From assembly GCA_021292165.1 (NCBI GenBank), contig CM037879.1:282051772-282115771 (forward strand): a DNA stretch of 64,000 bases. Direction: 5' to 3'. Source of the DNA: Shinisaurus crocodilurus (Eukaryota > Chordata > Lepidosauria > Squamata > Shinisauridae). The position numbers and the translations under genes were made by a program. Shown piece by piece: positions 11,297 to 21,835 of this stretch; position 1 is the stretch's first letter; every line of letters begins with the position of its first letter. Under the pieces are notes generated by a model. The model ran no database searches, was not told the DNA's origin, and worked only from the letters and a program-made list of their open reading frames with translations.

Positions 11297-11860
11297 GGCG
11301 AACAAATGTCAGTGTACTGGAAGAAGCAAAGACTACTAGCATTGAAAAAATGATCCTTCAACGCCAACTTCAGTGGACCGGTCATGTTGTTCGAATGCCT
11401 GACTGCCGTCTCCCAAAGCAGTTACTTTACTCCCAACTCAAGGATGGAAAGCGGAATATCGGTGGTCAATATAAGAGGTTTAAAGATGTTCATAAGGCTA
11501 ATCTAAAAAAATGCAATATAAACATCGAAAACTGGGAAGCTCTGGCCCATGAACGATCTAAATGGAGGTTGGCCTTTCACAAAGGTTCCATGGACTTTGA
11601 AGAAGCCCGAGTGCAAGGTGAAAGGGAGAAACGTGCTAAGCGAAAAGCACGTCAAATGAATCCTTTACAGGACCATCTTCTATCTGGTAACCTGTGTCCT
11701 CACTGTGGGAAGCTGTGTGGATCTAGAATTGGCCTCCACAGTCACTTACGGACCCATCGCTAGAGTCTACACAATCTTCTTTAGAATCTCCTCCTTTTAT
11801 CCCGGAAGACAATCTTACTCGGTCACGAGTGATCGCCTGATGATGGTTGAAATATTGGGG
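11297..11860 (+). mobile_element. LINE 3' fragment with terminal zinc finger
   Basis: The coding part is 11297-11763, ending TAG, followed by a short 3' UTR ending near GTGATCGCCTGATGATGG. The protein has LQWTGHVVRMPDCRLPKQLL, a lysine/arginine-rich stretch, and a terminal zinc finger CPHCGKLCGSRIGLHSHLRT (C-x2-C, H-x4-H). I know this tail from non-LTR retrotransposon ORF2 proteins in many animals but cannot name the clade safely. The 5' truncation removes endonuclease and most of the reverse transcriptase. A second, inverted copy is at 26941-27242. Confidence 0.8.
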
Positions 11861-11942
11861 GAAATTACACTTCTACTGGGCCTCTGCTATATGGCCAAGC
11901 TCACAGGCCCTTCAGTTCTTGTTGCCTGTACCACATAATAAG

Positions 11943-12101
11943 GGGGCATAACTGTAGCTCAGTGGTAGAGCACATGTTTGCATTCAGAAAGTCCCAGGTT
12001 CAGTCTCCAGGTACAGCTGGGAAAGACCCTGCCTGTCTGCATAGAAAATACCGAACCAGATGGATCAGTGGTATTGAACTGGTGTAGGGCAGTTTCCTGT
12101 G
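11943..12101 (+). mobile_element. Second SINE type with tRNA-like head
   Basis: ACTGTAGCTCAGTGGTAGAG is an A-box region and CCCAGGTTCAGTCTCC a B-box region. The non-tRNA body has GCTGGGAAAGACCCTGCCTG and the end GGGCAGTTTCCTGTGTTCC. Related minus-strand copies lie at 29477-29672, 56150-56284 and 63395-63690. The body shows that it is not a tRNA gene. Confidence 0.85.
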
Positions 12102-12399
12102 TTCCACCCATCCTGCGGGTTCGCAACCCATGAGTTAGATAGAAGGTGGTTATAATTTCAGCCTGAAAGCCAAAGTGTCTGCTAACTTTGGATAGAAACC
12201 AGAAGGAAAAGTGGTCTTAATCTCCCCCCCCCCCCCAGCCTTTCCCCCAATAATGCACAGGGAGAAAAGGGCAAGCAGAACGATCAATGTTTGGGGCTCT
12301 TTAGCTTTGATAAAAGGGTGAAGAAGTGTGAATGGTGTGGAGAAAGTGGATGCGGAGACTTTTTCTCCCTCTCAGATAATATTAGAAATCAGTAGGATC

Positions 12400-12905
12400 A
12401 TCCAATGATGCTAAACGGTGGGAGATTTGGGACAGGCAAAAGGAAGTATTTCCTCACACAGTGCATAGTCAAACTTTGGATTTCACTACCACAAGATTGG
12501 GTGATGTCCATTAGCTTAAATGGCTGCTACCTCCCAAGTTCAGAGGCAGTATGCCTGTGAATTGCCCGTTGATGGGGAGCAACAGCAGGGGAAGAAGTAC
12601 CTCATCACCCAGTGTATAATCAAGTTTGCTACCACCATCTTGCACGGCTTTAAAAGGCAATTAAACAAATTAGTGGAGGATAAGGCTATCAATGGCTACT
12701 AGTCATGATGGCTATATGCTACTTCCAGTATTGGAGGCAGTATGCCTCTGAATACTAGTTGCTGGGGAACGTGAGCAGGATGGTGCTAAATTGAGTGAAT
12801 GTCCTGCTTGTGAGGTTCCCATAGACATCTGGTTGGCCACTGAGGGAACAGAATACTGGACTAGACAGGCCTTTGGTCCTATCCAGCAAAACTGTTGTTA
12901 TGTTC
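12400..12905 (+). mobile_element. LINE-like 3' fragments (CR1/L3-like)
   Basis: Two diverged segments share GAGGCAGTATGCCT (12543 and 12738) and end in CTGGACTAGACAGGCCTTTG with TATCCAGCAAAACTGTTGTT, which resembles LINE 3' ends common in sauropsids. There is no open frame of note. The family name is a guess. Confidence 0.5.
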
Positions 12906-12916
12906 ATAGATTGGGT

Positions 12917-13059
12917 TCATAGATCATAGAGTTGGAGGGGGCCTACAAGGCCACCCCCCTGCTCAATGCAGGAAAGTCTAGAGGCGGGGTCTCCCATCCA
13001 AGTAATAACCAGGCCTGGCCCAGCTTAGCTTTCCACACTCAGACAAGCTGAGCCAGCAT
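12917..13059 (-). mobile_element. 5S rRNA-headed SINE (minus)
   Basis: Read on the minus strand, the head is GCTGGCTCAGCTTGTCTGAG, then GTGGAAAGCTAAGC and TTACTTGGATGGGAGACC, a close match to the internal promoter part of 5S rRNA. The tail has GCATTGAGCAGG and GGCCTTGTAGGC and ends in CTCTATGATCTATGA. About 10 bases of the tail are deleted here compared with 14587-14745. Confidence 0.85.
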
Positions 13060-14157
13060 GAGCCACAGGCCTGTATTCTTAAATAAGCTGGTGTATCTAT
13101 GTAACCTATGTTACTCCTCTTCCAGTAAATTAAGGGGCAATTTTAATCCTATTGAATTAAAGTTAATCACATGGATTCAGTGTTAAGCTGATTTTCTTGT
13201 GCAAAAGAATTAGGTTTCCAAACCTGCATTTGCTGAGGGAGCAATAGTAGGGGAAAGTCTTTTGGCAGGAGGGTGCATGGCTCAACTCTCCTATGCCCAC
13301 CAATTCTCTCCTGCTAATGTGCTCCCAAAACACTTTTCCTTAGCTGGGATAACATTTGGTTTTTGAGCCCAGCAGGAGGGAGAAAAACAGAAGTGAATGT
13401 GTGTGTGTGTGTGGGGGGGGGGGAACTTGCAGGAAAGAAGCAGCAGGTGAAGGGATTCCTCCCTGCAAGGGCCCTCCATGTGCAACGGAGAAACCCTGCT
13501 TTTCCTTCCTAACTTGTGGCTCCCCTTCAATTTTTATAAAAATGGTTCCAACTGCTCTGTTGAAAAAAGATTCCCCTTACTGAGCAGCAAACTGACAGAT
13601 TCTAGACTGCAAAACAGATGTTAATATCTGTAGTGTGGACATAACATTTGACAGTTGAGCTCCAAGGCATTTTTTACTGCTTGAAGAGCTGAGTTGTGGT
13701 GGGCATTCTTGAAAGCAGAACTTAAAAGAAGAACTTTTAGCAGTGTTTTTAAGCCTGCCTCAGCTGTGTACTGTGTGGATGTGTGTGTTCCTTGCATGGA
13801 AATACAGATTATTTTTGTACGTAAGACAGCCCTTCTCAGGCACTTGTTTGTCCATATGATTAACACTGCTTGGGGAGGTAGGGTGCATTAGCCCGCCCCA
13901 TTGCTGCCCCCCCCCCCAGGTTTTAAATCGTTGTGGTGGGCTGCATGAGTAAAGCAGGATCCCTGCTGCAAATGGTCACCCTCTAACTTGTGGCGGGGAG
14001 GGAGCAGAGCTAGTGCACTCACCCCCACTTCCTCTCAATATGATTAACATCATGTGGAGAAACAAACTCCTGAGTAGTGATGGTATGTGTTGTCGTGTAT
14101 GGTTAACTTTGCAATACTGGCTTTTTAAGACCGTTACAAGCCCCTCACAACACTTCT
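13060..14157. other. Intron, nothing named
   Basis: No gene. A (TG)n(G)n tract lies at about 13398-13424 and a C-run near 13907-13917. The overlapping short open frames at 13621-13891 show no family signature. Confidence 0.45.
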
Positions 14158-14300
14158 CTTATTTATTTATTTATTTATTTATTTATTATTTCATATATTT
14201 GTTCACCGCCCATCAGCCAAAAGGCTCCCTGGGCGGTTTATAAAGAGAAACAAGATAAAAACAGTCATCTTAAAAACAAAAGAACATAAAATAAAATGCA
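14158..14300 (-). mobile_element. (TTAT)n tail and LINE 3' end (minus)
   Basis: A TTTATTTATTTATT run at 14158-14190 is followed by TTCACCGCCCATCAGCCAAA and CCCTGGGCGGTTTATAAAGA. This is the reverse of an L2/CR1-type 3' terminal hairpin (compare GAACCGCCCAGAGAGCTTCG at about 51973). Confidence 0.7.
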
Positions 14301-14586
14301 GAGCAATATCCTTGGCATGCATACTGTTTTAAACACTTGGAGGTGACCTAATTTTTAAAATAGTTGCTTTTTATTGCATTATTAAAGCAATGCTATGCAC
14401 CGTGCTTATGTAGTCTGGAATTTAATATGTTAGATATAAATGCTAGCCTCAAGCTTTAGTCATAAAATTTACTGTTTTTTCTTTAAAAAAATCATATCTG
14501 AGGGGTAGTGATAGTCTATGGAAACAGGCTGTAAATGTTAAAATATTTAGTTAAAAATGTCTTCCTCGTCTCACTTCTTACACTTC

Positions 14587-14745
14587 ACGCTGGCTCAGCT
14601 TGTCTGAGTGTGGAAAGCTAAGCAGGGTCAAGCCTGTTTATTACTTGGATGGGAGACCCCTCCTCTGGTTTCCTGCATTGAGCAGGGGGTTGGACTCGAT
14701 GGCCTTGTAGGCTCCTTCCAACTCTATGATCTATGAAATCTATTC
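14587..14745 (+). mobile_element. 5S rRNA-headed SINE (plus)
   Basis: The head runs CGCTGGCTCAGCTTGTCTGA, then GGAAAGCTAAGCAGGGTCAA, then TTACTTGGATGGGAGACCCC. These strings match the 5S rRNA gene (AGCTAAGCAGGGTC and TACTTGGATGGGAGACC are its A-box and C-box part). The tail GGACTCGATGGCCTTGTAGG, CTCCTTCCAACTCTATGATC resembles the 3' end of CR1 LINEs. It is the clearest full-length copy of the family in the window. Confidence 0.9.
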
Positions 14746-14796
14746 TACCTTCCTTCAGTGAGCTTAAGATGGCATACATGCATCACCCTTCCCTCA

Positions 14797-14900
14797 CCTG
14801 GTGCCGTCCAGATGTGTTGGATTGCAACTCCCGTCATTCCAGTGGCCATGTCTGGGGGAGGCTGGCGTACAGTACATGGTTCTCCCCACCGCTGCTTTAC
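14797..14900. mobile_element. Diverged hAT foldback MITE fragment
   Basis: GGTGCCGTCCAGATGTGTTG and GATTGCAACTCCCGTCATTC match the left arm of the family. The right arm is uncertain. Confidence 0.5.
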
Positions 14901-14954
14901 CCTCTGTTGTATCTGTACAAGCCTCCTGTGAGCCATGTTGGGCCGAGAAAGAGA

Positions 14955-15047
14955 ACCTGCCCCAAGGTTACACAGTGAATTTTGGGGCTGAGCTAGGTTT
15001 TGAATCTAGACTTAGTCAGACACTCTCCACAGTGCCACATTGGATAA
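14955..15047 (-). mobile_element. MIR-like ancient SINE fragment (minus)
   Basis: CCAAGGTTACACAGTGAATT, GGTTTTGAATCTAGACTTAG and CAGTGCCACATTGG line up with the reverse complement of the MIR tRNA-like half. It is strongly diverged. Confidence 0.55.
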
Positions 15048-15474
15048 GCTTGTCTGTTCACTTGTGACAGTAAGGGTGCAATCTATGCCTGTTTAGACAG
15101 AAAAAAGGCCTACAAAGCCCAGCATGCCCCAGCCATGTGATATGTGTTTTTTGTGTCATTTTATAAGATTTGAGTTGTCTTCTTGGCCCTAAAAGTCCTC
15201 CCAAATGTATCCCTTGATTCGGAACTGCTTCTTAAGCCACCGCTGTGTAGCCCATAGGCTCTTACTACAAACCTGAGAAGGGGGAGACCAACCTGGCCCC
15301 GTACATCAGCTGTAGAGGGAGCAGCTGTAGAGGGAGCAGCTGCAGGGAGCTTGTTTTGCCGTTCCCTGCCCTTCCCTGCTCCCCCGAAGAAAAAAAGAAA
15401 GAAAACCTATAAGAACCTTTTTAACTAAGAACTGGTGCCTGAGTTTTGCATTCTTCCTCCTCCCTCCCAATCCC

Positions 15475-15610
15475 TTTTCCTTTTGTGTCGTGTCTTTTAG
15501 ATTGTGAGCCTGAGGGCAGGGACTGTCTTATTATTAATCTTTGTAAGCCACTCTGAGAGCCTTTTCTGTCTGAAGAGCGGGGTATAAATGCAATAAATAA
15601 ATAAATAAAG
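15475..15610 (+). mobile_element. LINE-type 3' end, (AATA)n tail
   Basis: GATTGTGAGCCTGAGGGCAG, then GTAAGCCACTCTGAGAGCCT and GAGCGGGGTATAAATGCAAT, ending in AATAAATAAATA. It is a terminal hairpin of the same type as at 38480-38532, where it is joined to a Tigger-like MITE. Confidence 0.7.
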
Positions 15611-16314
15611 GAAAAGTAGGTTTCTAGCCCTCAATGGGGTTCTACAGAAAATACAAAAGCAAAAGCATTAGAAATGTCTAAAACGGTGCGTAATTTAATG
15701 GATTTTCATTCTATCATGTCTAAGACCTTGTATCTAAAGGGATCAAGGGATCAGACAAGTTCATAATATACAGGCACAACAATTCCCGGGGGGGGGGGAT
15801 TAAGATTGTCTAGCCCAGCCTTAGAAATGAGCATTCATGGGTTCCTCTGCTGCTCTTACTCAGCTGCTCCTCTTTACCCATGTCTCCAGAAGTTAAAAGA
15901 TCCAGTTGCATTTCCAAAGCTGGAAAAAAGCAATGCAGTGCAGTTTCAATTGCCAGACTTTTCTTCTTGCTTTAACACTCACAGAGGCTTGTGTGTGTGT
16001 GTTCACTTGCATGATGGCACGTAGCAGTTGCCATAGCAGAGCTCTGTGGTTCTCTAGCTGGGATAAAGCAACTGTGTACTATGGTAGGTTCCAGTCTCCT
16101 CCTTCCTATCTTAAATGCCTGGTCAGGGTGAGGCAGACAGGGTACTTAGCCAGCAAAGTGCTGAACTGTGGTATCTTTCATCCTAAATGCATGTTTAGCT
16201 CCCGCAACAGTGCTGCTTTTCTCTGGCTTGTAGTAGCTATGCATGTGGCCTTTTCTGTCTTGGGTTTTCACAGAATTTAAGGCCAGAAAACTAAGAGAGC
16301 ATGGCATTGTATGG
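15611..16314. other. Intron, nothing recognised
   Basis: No gene. A G-run lies at 15789-15798. The open frames at 15806-16280 have no recognisable domain. Confidence 0.45.
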
Positions 16315-16551
16315 AGAGCCAGTGTGGCATGGTGGTGAGAGTGTTGGACTGGGACTCGGGAGACCAAGGTTCAAGTCCCCACTCAGCCATGAAGCTCACT
16401 GGGTGACTTTGGGCCAGCCACAGACTCTTAGCCTAACCTGCTTCGCAGGGTTGTTGTAAGGATAAAATGGAGAGGAGGATTATGTAAGCCGCCTTGGATT
16501 CCTTACAGGAAATAAGGTGGGATATAAATTAAATTAAATTAATTAATTAGA
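16315..16551 (+). mobile_element. tRNA-derived SINE with MIR-like core
   Basis: Runs from AGAGCCAGTGTGGCATGGTG through GAAGCTCACTGGGTGACTTT and GGGTTGTTGTAAGGATAAAA to AAGGTGGGATATAAATTAAA. Full length with an AATTAAATTAATTAATT tail. Confidence 0.9.
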
Positions 16552-16687
16552 GCACCATGACAGCATTGGACAAATGGGAAGGAGTAGTTTACCATTTAAC
16601 TGTTGCCCAGGCACAATTACTACTCAAATCACCACAACGAATAGGCCAGTGGGAACCGTATATTCTGCTGACCAGCAGGTAAAGGCC

Positions 16688-16688
16688 T

Positions 16689-16745
<57 letters not shown>

Positions 16746-16781
16746 CTTCTTCTTCTTCTTCTTCTTCTTCTTCTTCTTCTG
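16688..16781. repeat. (CTA)n(CTT)n microsatellite
   Basis: About ten CTA/ACT units run directly into about twenty-one CTT/TTC units. The CTT part is a pure polypyrimidine mirror repeat. The serine-rich and arginine-rich open frames across it (16574-16816) are artefacts. Confidence 0.95.
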
Positions 16782-17515
16782 TAATTTATAAAAGCATCTA
16801 AAAATGTACTAGGCATTTTACAAAATATAAGAAGCAGGTCCCTGCCTACAGGCTCACAATTTAGAAAACATGAGAGAAAAATAGAGGACTTGGAGGGGGG
16901 GGGGGGAGAAAACTTTGCCCTAACCAGGAAAATCTAAAAAGTCGAAGAATTAAAGTAAGGTAGTTAAGCTGTCTAAGTACTGAATTTCTAATATCTGAAT
17001 TACTATGTAAATCCAGGAATTCACTTACGAGTAAGAAAAGAATCACAAATTTAAATAAAACATCAGGAAAGAATGAGAAGATGAGTTTTCCCAAAAAACA
17101 ATTACGGTAATGCAGGACATTACAGGGTGGGGGGAGGCAACAGAATATTTAAAAGGGAGAGAGTTTCATGCATGAAGGGTTGTGAGTGAGAAAAGGCACA
17201 GAGGTGAGAAATAGAAATGAGGGTGTCATGGCTTAATAGGAAGAATCATGTTTAATGAATGGAGTGACTGAATAGGAAAACAGAGAGTAAGCAATGAAGT
17301 TTGGAATGCGGTAAGGCCATGATGATGCTTAAAAGTTAGTTAGAAAAGTTAGTTAGAAATATGTAGTAGGGGAAACTCAGAGGTGTAAAATGATTAAAGC
17401 AGGAAGAAAGATAATTAGATGAGCAAAAGAAGTAAGAATAGAGATAATAGACTTAACCTGGGAGACAGGAAGACTGATAAAGATGATAATGGTCAGTGGA
17501 GCTGTTTGGACAACA
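16782..17515. other. Intron, purine-rich, nothing named
   Basis: No gene. The + strand is AG-rich, with short local repeats such as AAAGTTAGTTAGAAA. It may be an old repeat that I cannot identify. Confidence 0.4.
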
Positions 17516-17640
17516 TGACAGCCCACCTTGAGTGAGGCTGTGATGCATGCAGGGTGTGTGCAGCTGCCATTTTGAATATGTAACCCCTACTTGAGGGTTG
17601 TTGCTTCCTGTGAAACCTGGTGATCATGGGTTAAATGGTA
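17516..17640. mobile_element. Foldback MITE fragment
   Basis: TTTGGACAACATGACAGCCC, GCTGCCATTTTGAATATGTA and GAGGGTTGTTGCTTCCTGTG resemble the elements at 5925-6062 and 33966-34285. Degraded. Confidence 0.4.
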
Positions 17641-17939
17641 AAAGCAAGGCAAAAATGAAGGTTTAGACCCCAAAACTTTAGGAGAGAAACACAAATTTTG
17701 TTTTCTGTTGAGGCAATGATCGTTCAACACCCTGCAAAAATAGCTGTAAGACAGTTGGAAGTATTCATGAGAACAAATGTTGAGAAAGAGAACAGAAAGT
17801 TATTGCCTGGATATTAGAGTCTGCATTTGCTTTGGACAAAGCTCAAAAACCAAACCAAAGTGGGTGGTTTTGAAAGTATTCAGGCCTCCTCCAAAGCAAA
17901 GTGCATCTAGCCCAAAGTGGTCCAAAGCTAAGCAGGCTG

Positions 17940-18195
17940 GTTAGCTTGCAGGGAAGCAGATTTTGGATATACGTTAGGACAAACTTCCTAATGGGAGAGC
18001 TGTTTTGACAGTGGAACAGTCTGTCTGCCTCAGTTGGTCGTGAACTCTCCTTTGTTTAATGGTATTAAAGCAAAGGCTGGAGGTCTTCTGTTAAGGGTTC
18101 CATAGTTGCATCCTGTGCTTCAGATCCTGCATTAAGCATTGGATTGGCCTAGATGACCTCTAAGGTACCCTCCAAGTCTCTGATTTTATCATTAT
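17940..18195 (+). mobile_element. CR1 LINE 3' fragment
   Basis: GGACAAACTTCCTAATGGGA and, at the end, GGATTGGCCTAGATGACCTC, TAAGGTACCCTCCAAGTCTC, TGATTTTATC. This matches the CR1 3' region (usually ...CTAGATGACC...TCCAACTCTATGATTCTATG). Confidence 0.7.
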
Positions 18196-19429
18196 GGTTT
18201 ATTGGGGTATGGTTATTTTAAACATATACATATTACTGCCTTTCTTTCCACCCCTATAAAATTCCCCATGCTGGGCAGCAAATTCAGAATGGCCACAGTA
18301 AGTTTGCCTCTGTGGAGTAGAAAGCAAGAAAACTGAGCTTCCCTGGCTACTAGAAACAATGATTGGTTAGCAAGTCAAGCCAATATTTGTTGACCCCTGT
18401 GGATATAGACATGTGACAGGTTCTATGTATCCTGTTGATTTATTTTGATGTGCAGCATGAATATAAAAATGATATGCAGGTTAAATTGCTTAAGATACGT
18501 GGTTCAGCATAGGTTGGTCCTCTATATACATTTCTGATGTGGCCCTCTCTGCTTGTTTCAGTTTTACAAAAATGTGTTTCTATCTCAAGTAGCCCTATGA
18601 CTTGCAGGTGGCCTGTCATCCCAGTTCCTGCAAATGGTTAAGCGTGGTTGCTAGACTGTTTGCTAGACAGTGGTCTTCACTGTTGTAACCGCTTGATCTG
18701 TAGCAGAAATAAAACTTGGAATTCAGAATGGAAGATGTTTTCATCTCCAGCTACAGAAGTTCCATTCTACGGGTAAGAACGCCGCTCAAGAGGAACAAAG
18801 GTTCCTTTTCATCCTGCCTTTCCTAGAAAATCTACAAACTAGGGCCTGACTTAGACTAGCCAGAAAGACAATATTGCAAGGAATGTGTATTAGATAGCCA
18901 TTCATCTCTGTACCAATTAATTAATTTCATACCAATAGGAAAGAGGAGCACGTGTGTGCATTTATTCATTCAATATCCCAGTGTCAAGAAGCTGGCAAAA
19001 GAAAAATCGAATTCCATTGGTCTTAAATTTCATCTCCTTGAGTATCCCTGTCTGCTATAATTCATAAGAGAACACAATAAACAGTGCTCCATGGTCCAAT
19101 TGGTTGATTGCCCACCTTACATTATCAGAGTAACTAAATTCATCCTTGCTTTTTAAAAACACTTTGTGCCACCAGCCATCAAATACAACTACTACTCCTG
19201 TCTCCTCAGATATCATTAGTGCCAAGGGAACTATTCAAAGAGAGGCAATTGTTCTATGATTGGTCTAGTAGGAGGTTTGCTGTAATCCCCCTGAATGGTC
19301 TGCAATATCTCAGGAAACATTTCCTCCCATGTGACTCCTGCCTGTCTTTGAGATCTGCCAGAAAGACTTTGCTTAAAGTGCCATCTTCTCATGATGCTGG
19401 ATTGATATCTACTAAGGATATCTATACAC
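18196..19429. other. Intron, nothing recognised
   Basis: No gene and no repeat that I can name. Confidence 0.45.
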
Positions 19430-19500
19430 ACTTACTTTGAAGTAAGCCCCATTGAATTTAGTGGGACTTACTTCTGAGTAGACATGTATGAGGATTTCAC
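19430..19500. repeat. GTAAGCCCCATTGAATT repeat
   Basis: GAAGTAAGCCCCATTGAATT and GTGGGACTTACTTCTGAGTA. The two strings are partly inverted (AGTAAGCCCCA and TGGGACTTACT), so this is probably a small foldback DNA element. Related copies are at 2640 and 44029. Confidence 0.6.
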
Positions 19501-21670
19501 TTTAAGAGCAGTGCCTTCACAGGAGTAGCCTGAACAGTGTGGAATGCTTTTCTCTGGGGGGAGATTTGGCTCTATCATTGGGAGTCTTCTGGAAATGGGC
19601 CGAAGTGATCGATTTCATGTAGTCTTTGAAGCTGTTTGATCTGCTGACTACCCTTTCTTATCTTTGAACTCTTCAATATTGCTGGTCTTACTGGTTTTAG
19701 TTGTGTTGTGGTAATCCACATTGTACATTTTAGGGCTTTAAATCAGCACTCTGTATAATTTGGACCCAGGAACAATAAATAGCTAGAACAGGGGCCTTGC
19801 TTTTGGAGTCTCCCCACATCCATCCCAATCCTGTCTGTATCTTCTGCATGAAAATACTGATTGGTAGAACATCTGTGAAAGGTTTCAGCTGCTCCCTCTG
19901 CTATATCATATGGAAGCAAAGACTTCCCTGGTACTTTTGCACACTGTGGAACTGAGCATTCTGGGACAACTAAGATGCCCACCAACTGGACATCTTAGGT
20001 ATCTGCATGCTGTGTTAACCTCATATAATTAAAATGTAACATGGCTTTAGGAGCAAGGCAAACTTCTCAGTCCTGCCAGATATGGAAGGACCAAAGAGAA
20101 TAGGTTTAACAACAAGCTGGTCTTCTTTTTTTAAAGTGGAAAAAGTGCGTTGGGAGAGGGCCATTGGCAGGACTTACCAATTGCAAAGCCAAAATTTGTG
20201 GTCACCACCAGCCCTGCTCCTTCAGTGCTGATGCCATGGTAAGCTTTGAAGGCTCTATGGAAGCAACAAGAACCTTTTGAAGTTCAGTACAACCGCAGTG
20301 TCTGGGAGAAGGAGGCCAGAGTCTTTGCCTGCTGTCACACTGGACTTAGGAGGTGCTTTGGAGCAAGGAAGAGTCTTGCTGCTTCTGCGTGTTTCTGAAC
20401 CTCACTTTGCATTTGCCAGATTAAAAGACATACTCCTAGCTGGAGAATGCATTTATGGAACCCTGGCCATAAAAGAGGGAAGAGGTGTTCTAGTCCTTTC
20501 CCTCTCCAAAATCACTAAAGCCTTTTTATAGGGCGTAGGCCCCTCTGCTCCCCAGCTGCATCCTCCAGGGAAAAAAATAAAACCACGCCCACTTAATAAA
20601 CCACATAAAGCTTCAACTGCCCCCAGACAGCACCTTAACAGTCTCTTCTCCTTGGTAAGTAAGTACCACACCACCTCAAAATGCACATGGGGGACACGTG
20701 CCAAAAAAAGTTCTAGTGCATGGAAAACCAGCATGGAAGAGAAGACTAGGTTACAAGTATTTAAGATACCATGTATAGTTTCCACAAGTAGAGACATGGG
20801 TGAGCTTTCAAACAGTGAATCCCAGCATGCGTTCTGAGGTGGTGCTTTTCTATGGGAGAACTGTACTATGTGCATGCCCTGCAAAAAAAAATAAAAATCA
20901 CTCATCAGTTAAATACGGTACCGGTATGTTGCTAGCAGTCTGTCAAAATAGTTTTTGTCAGTTGCAAGCCTTTGAGGAAAGCAGACACAATTTTTAAAGG
21001 TATATATCAATTATAAATGTGCATTTTTAAAATATTGAAAGCCTTTGAAAGCTTGCCTGGAGGAGTAGTATCTGGAGAAATGCATTTTCTGAAGAAAGAG
21101 GAGATATCTGGCCAGACAACTTAAAACTTGCCAACCGTTTGTTCATGTGCTTTTTTTGTTCTTTTTGACCTCAGCAGGAGGCTAGATACAACATTTTAAA
21201 TAAATTTTGCTGCTTTCTTATTAATAGAAGTGTTATTGTTTGGGTTATGGTGGTAAATACCTTCCAAATACCTTCTTGTATTGTTATAGAGTCAGTCTAT
21301 AACAATGCAGCTTGAGAATTAATGTGCACACTCAGAGATTGCACAAGTAGTCTTGGCTGAACATGTGGGCTTGTGTCTAAAACTTTAGCTTGCTGTCTTG
21401 TTTCTTTCATTAGCTTGACTCACAGTAAACATCCATTCAGAATAGAATAGGTTTGGTATTAAAATACAGGCTAATATCTTTATCATCTTAAAATGGGATA
21501 GTAGAAAATGTTTGCAGTGTGCTGATAACATCCTGCATAAAGTTGTTTTTGCTACAGAGTTCATTGCTACTTATATTAAAAACAAAGCAGCTGAAAAAGT
21601 TCAAGGGCTCTCAGAGCAACTTTTGTGACAAAACAAAAATGTATACGGAGTGCAATATTCTTGAAGCAAG
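19501..21670. other. Intron, no gene recognised
   Basis: The longest open frames (20453-20905 minus, 150 codons; 20277-20531 plus) have no domain that I know, no splice-supported structure and no composition shift. No clear repeat is seen. Confidence 0.45.
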
Positions 21671-21835
21671 TGCAGACATTGGGTTGGATCTAACATCGCC
21701 CGATGGGACTTCTGCTCATCCCCCAAAATCTGCTCTGGAGAGTTTTCCAATCTTCCTAAGCAAATTTGGGATGTGTTTAGTGGGGAGGGAAAATCTCTTC
21801 TGCTAACAGATGATCAACACTGGATCCAACCCATT
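21671..21835. repeat. Possible small element with GGATCCAACCC-like ends
   Basis: ATTGGGTTGGATCTAACATC at the left and ACTGGATCCAACCCATTCTT at the right are imperfect inverted repeats about 160 bp apart. This could be a small MITE or the outer part of the adjoining DIRS element. Confidence 0.35.

Noticed and set aside
11943..12015. Possible tRNA gene
   Set aside because: The A and B boxes are followed by a SINE body, and the cloverleaf is not kept.
14587..14660. Possible 5S rRNA gene
   Set aside because: Only the internal promoter half matches 5S rRNA. The 5' and 3' stems are missing and an unrelated tail follows, so it is a SINE head.
16574..16816. Poly-serine and poly-arginine frames
   Set aside because: Translation of the (CTA)n(CTT)n microsatellite.
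20453..20905. Open frame of 150 codons on the minus strand
   Set aside because: No domain, low-quality composition and no exon signals. Treated as chance.
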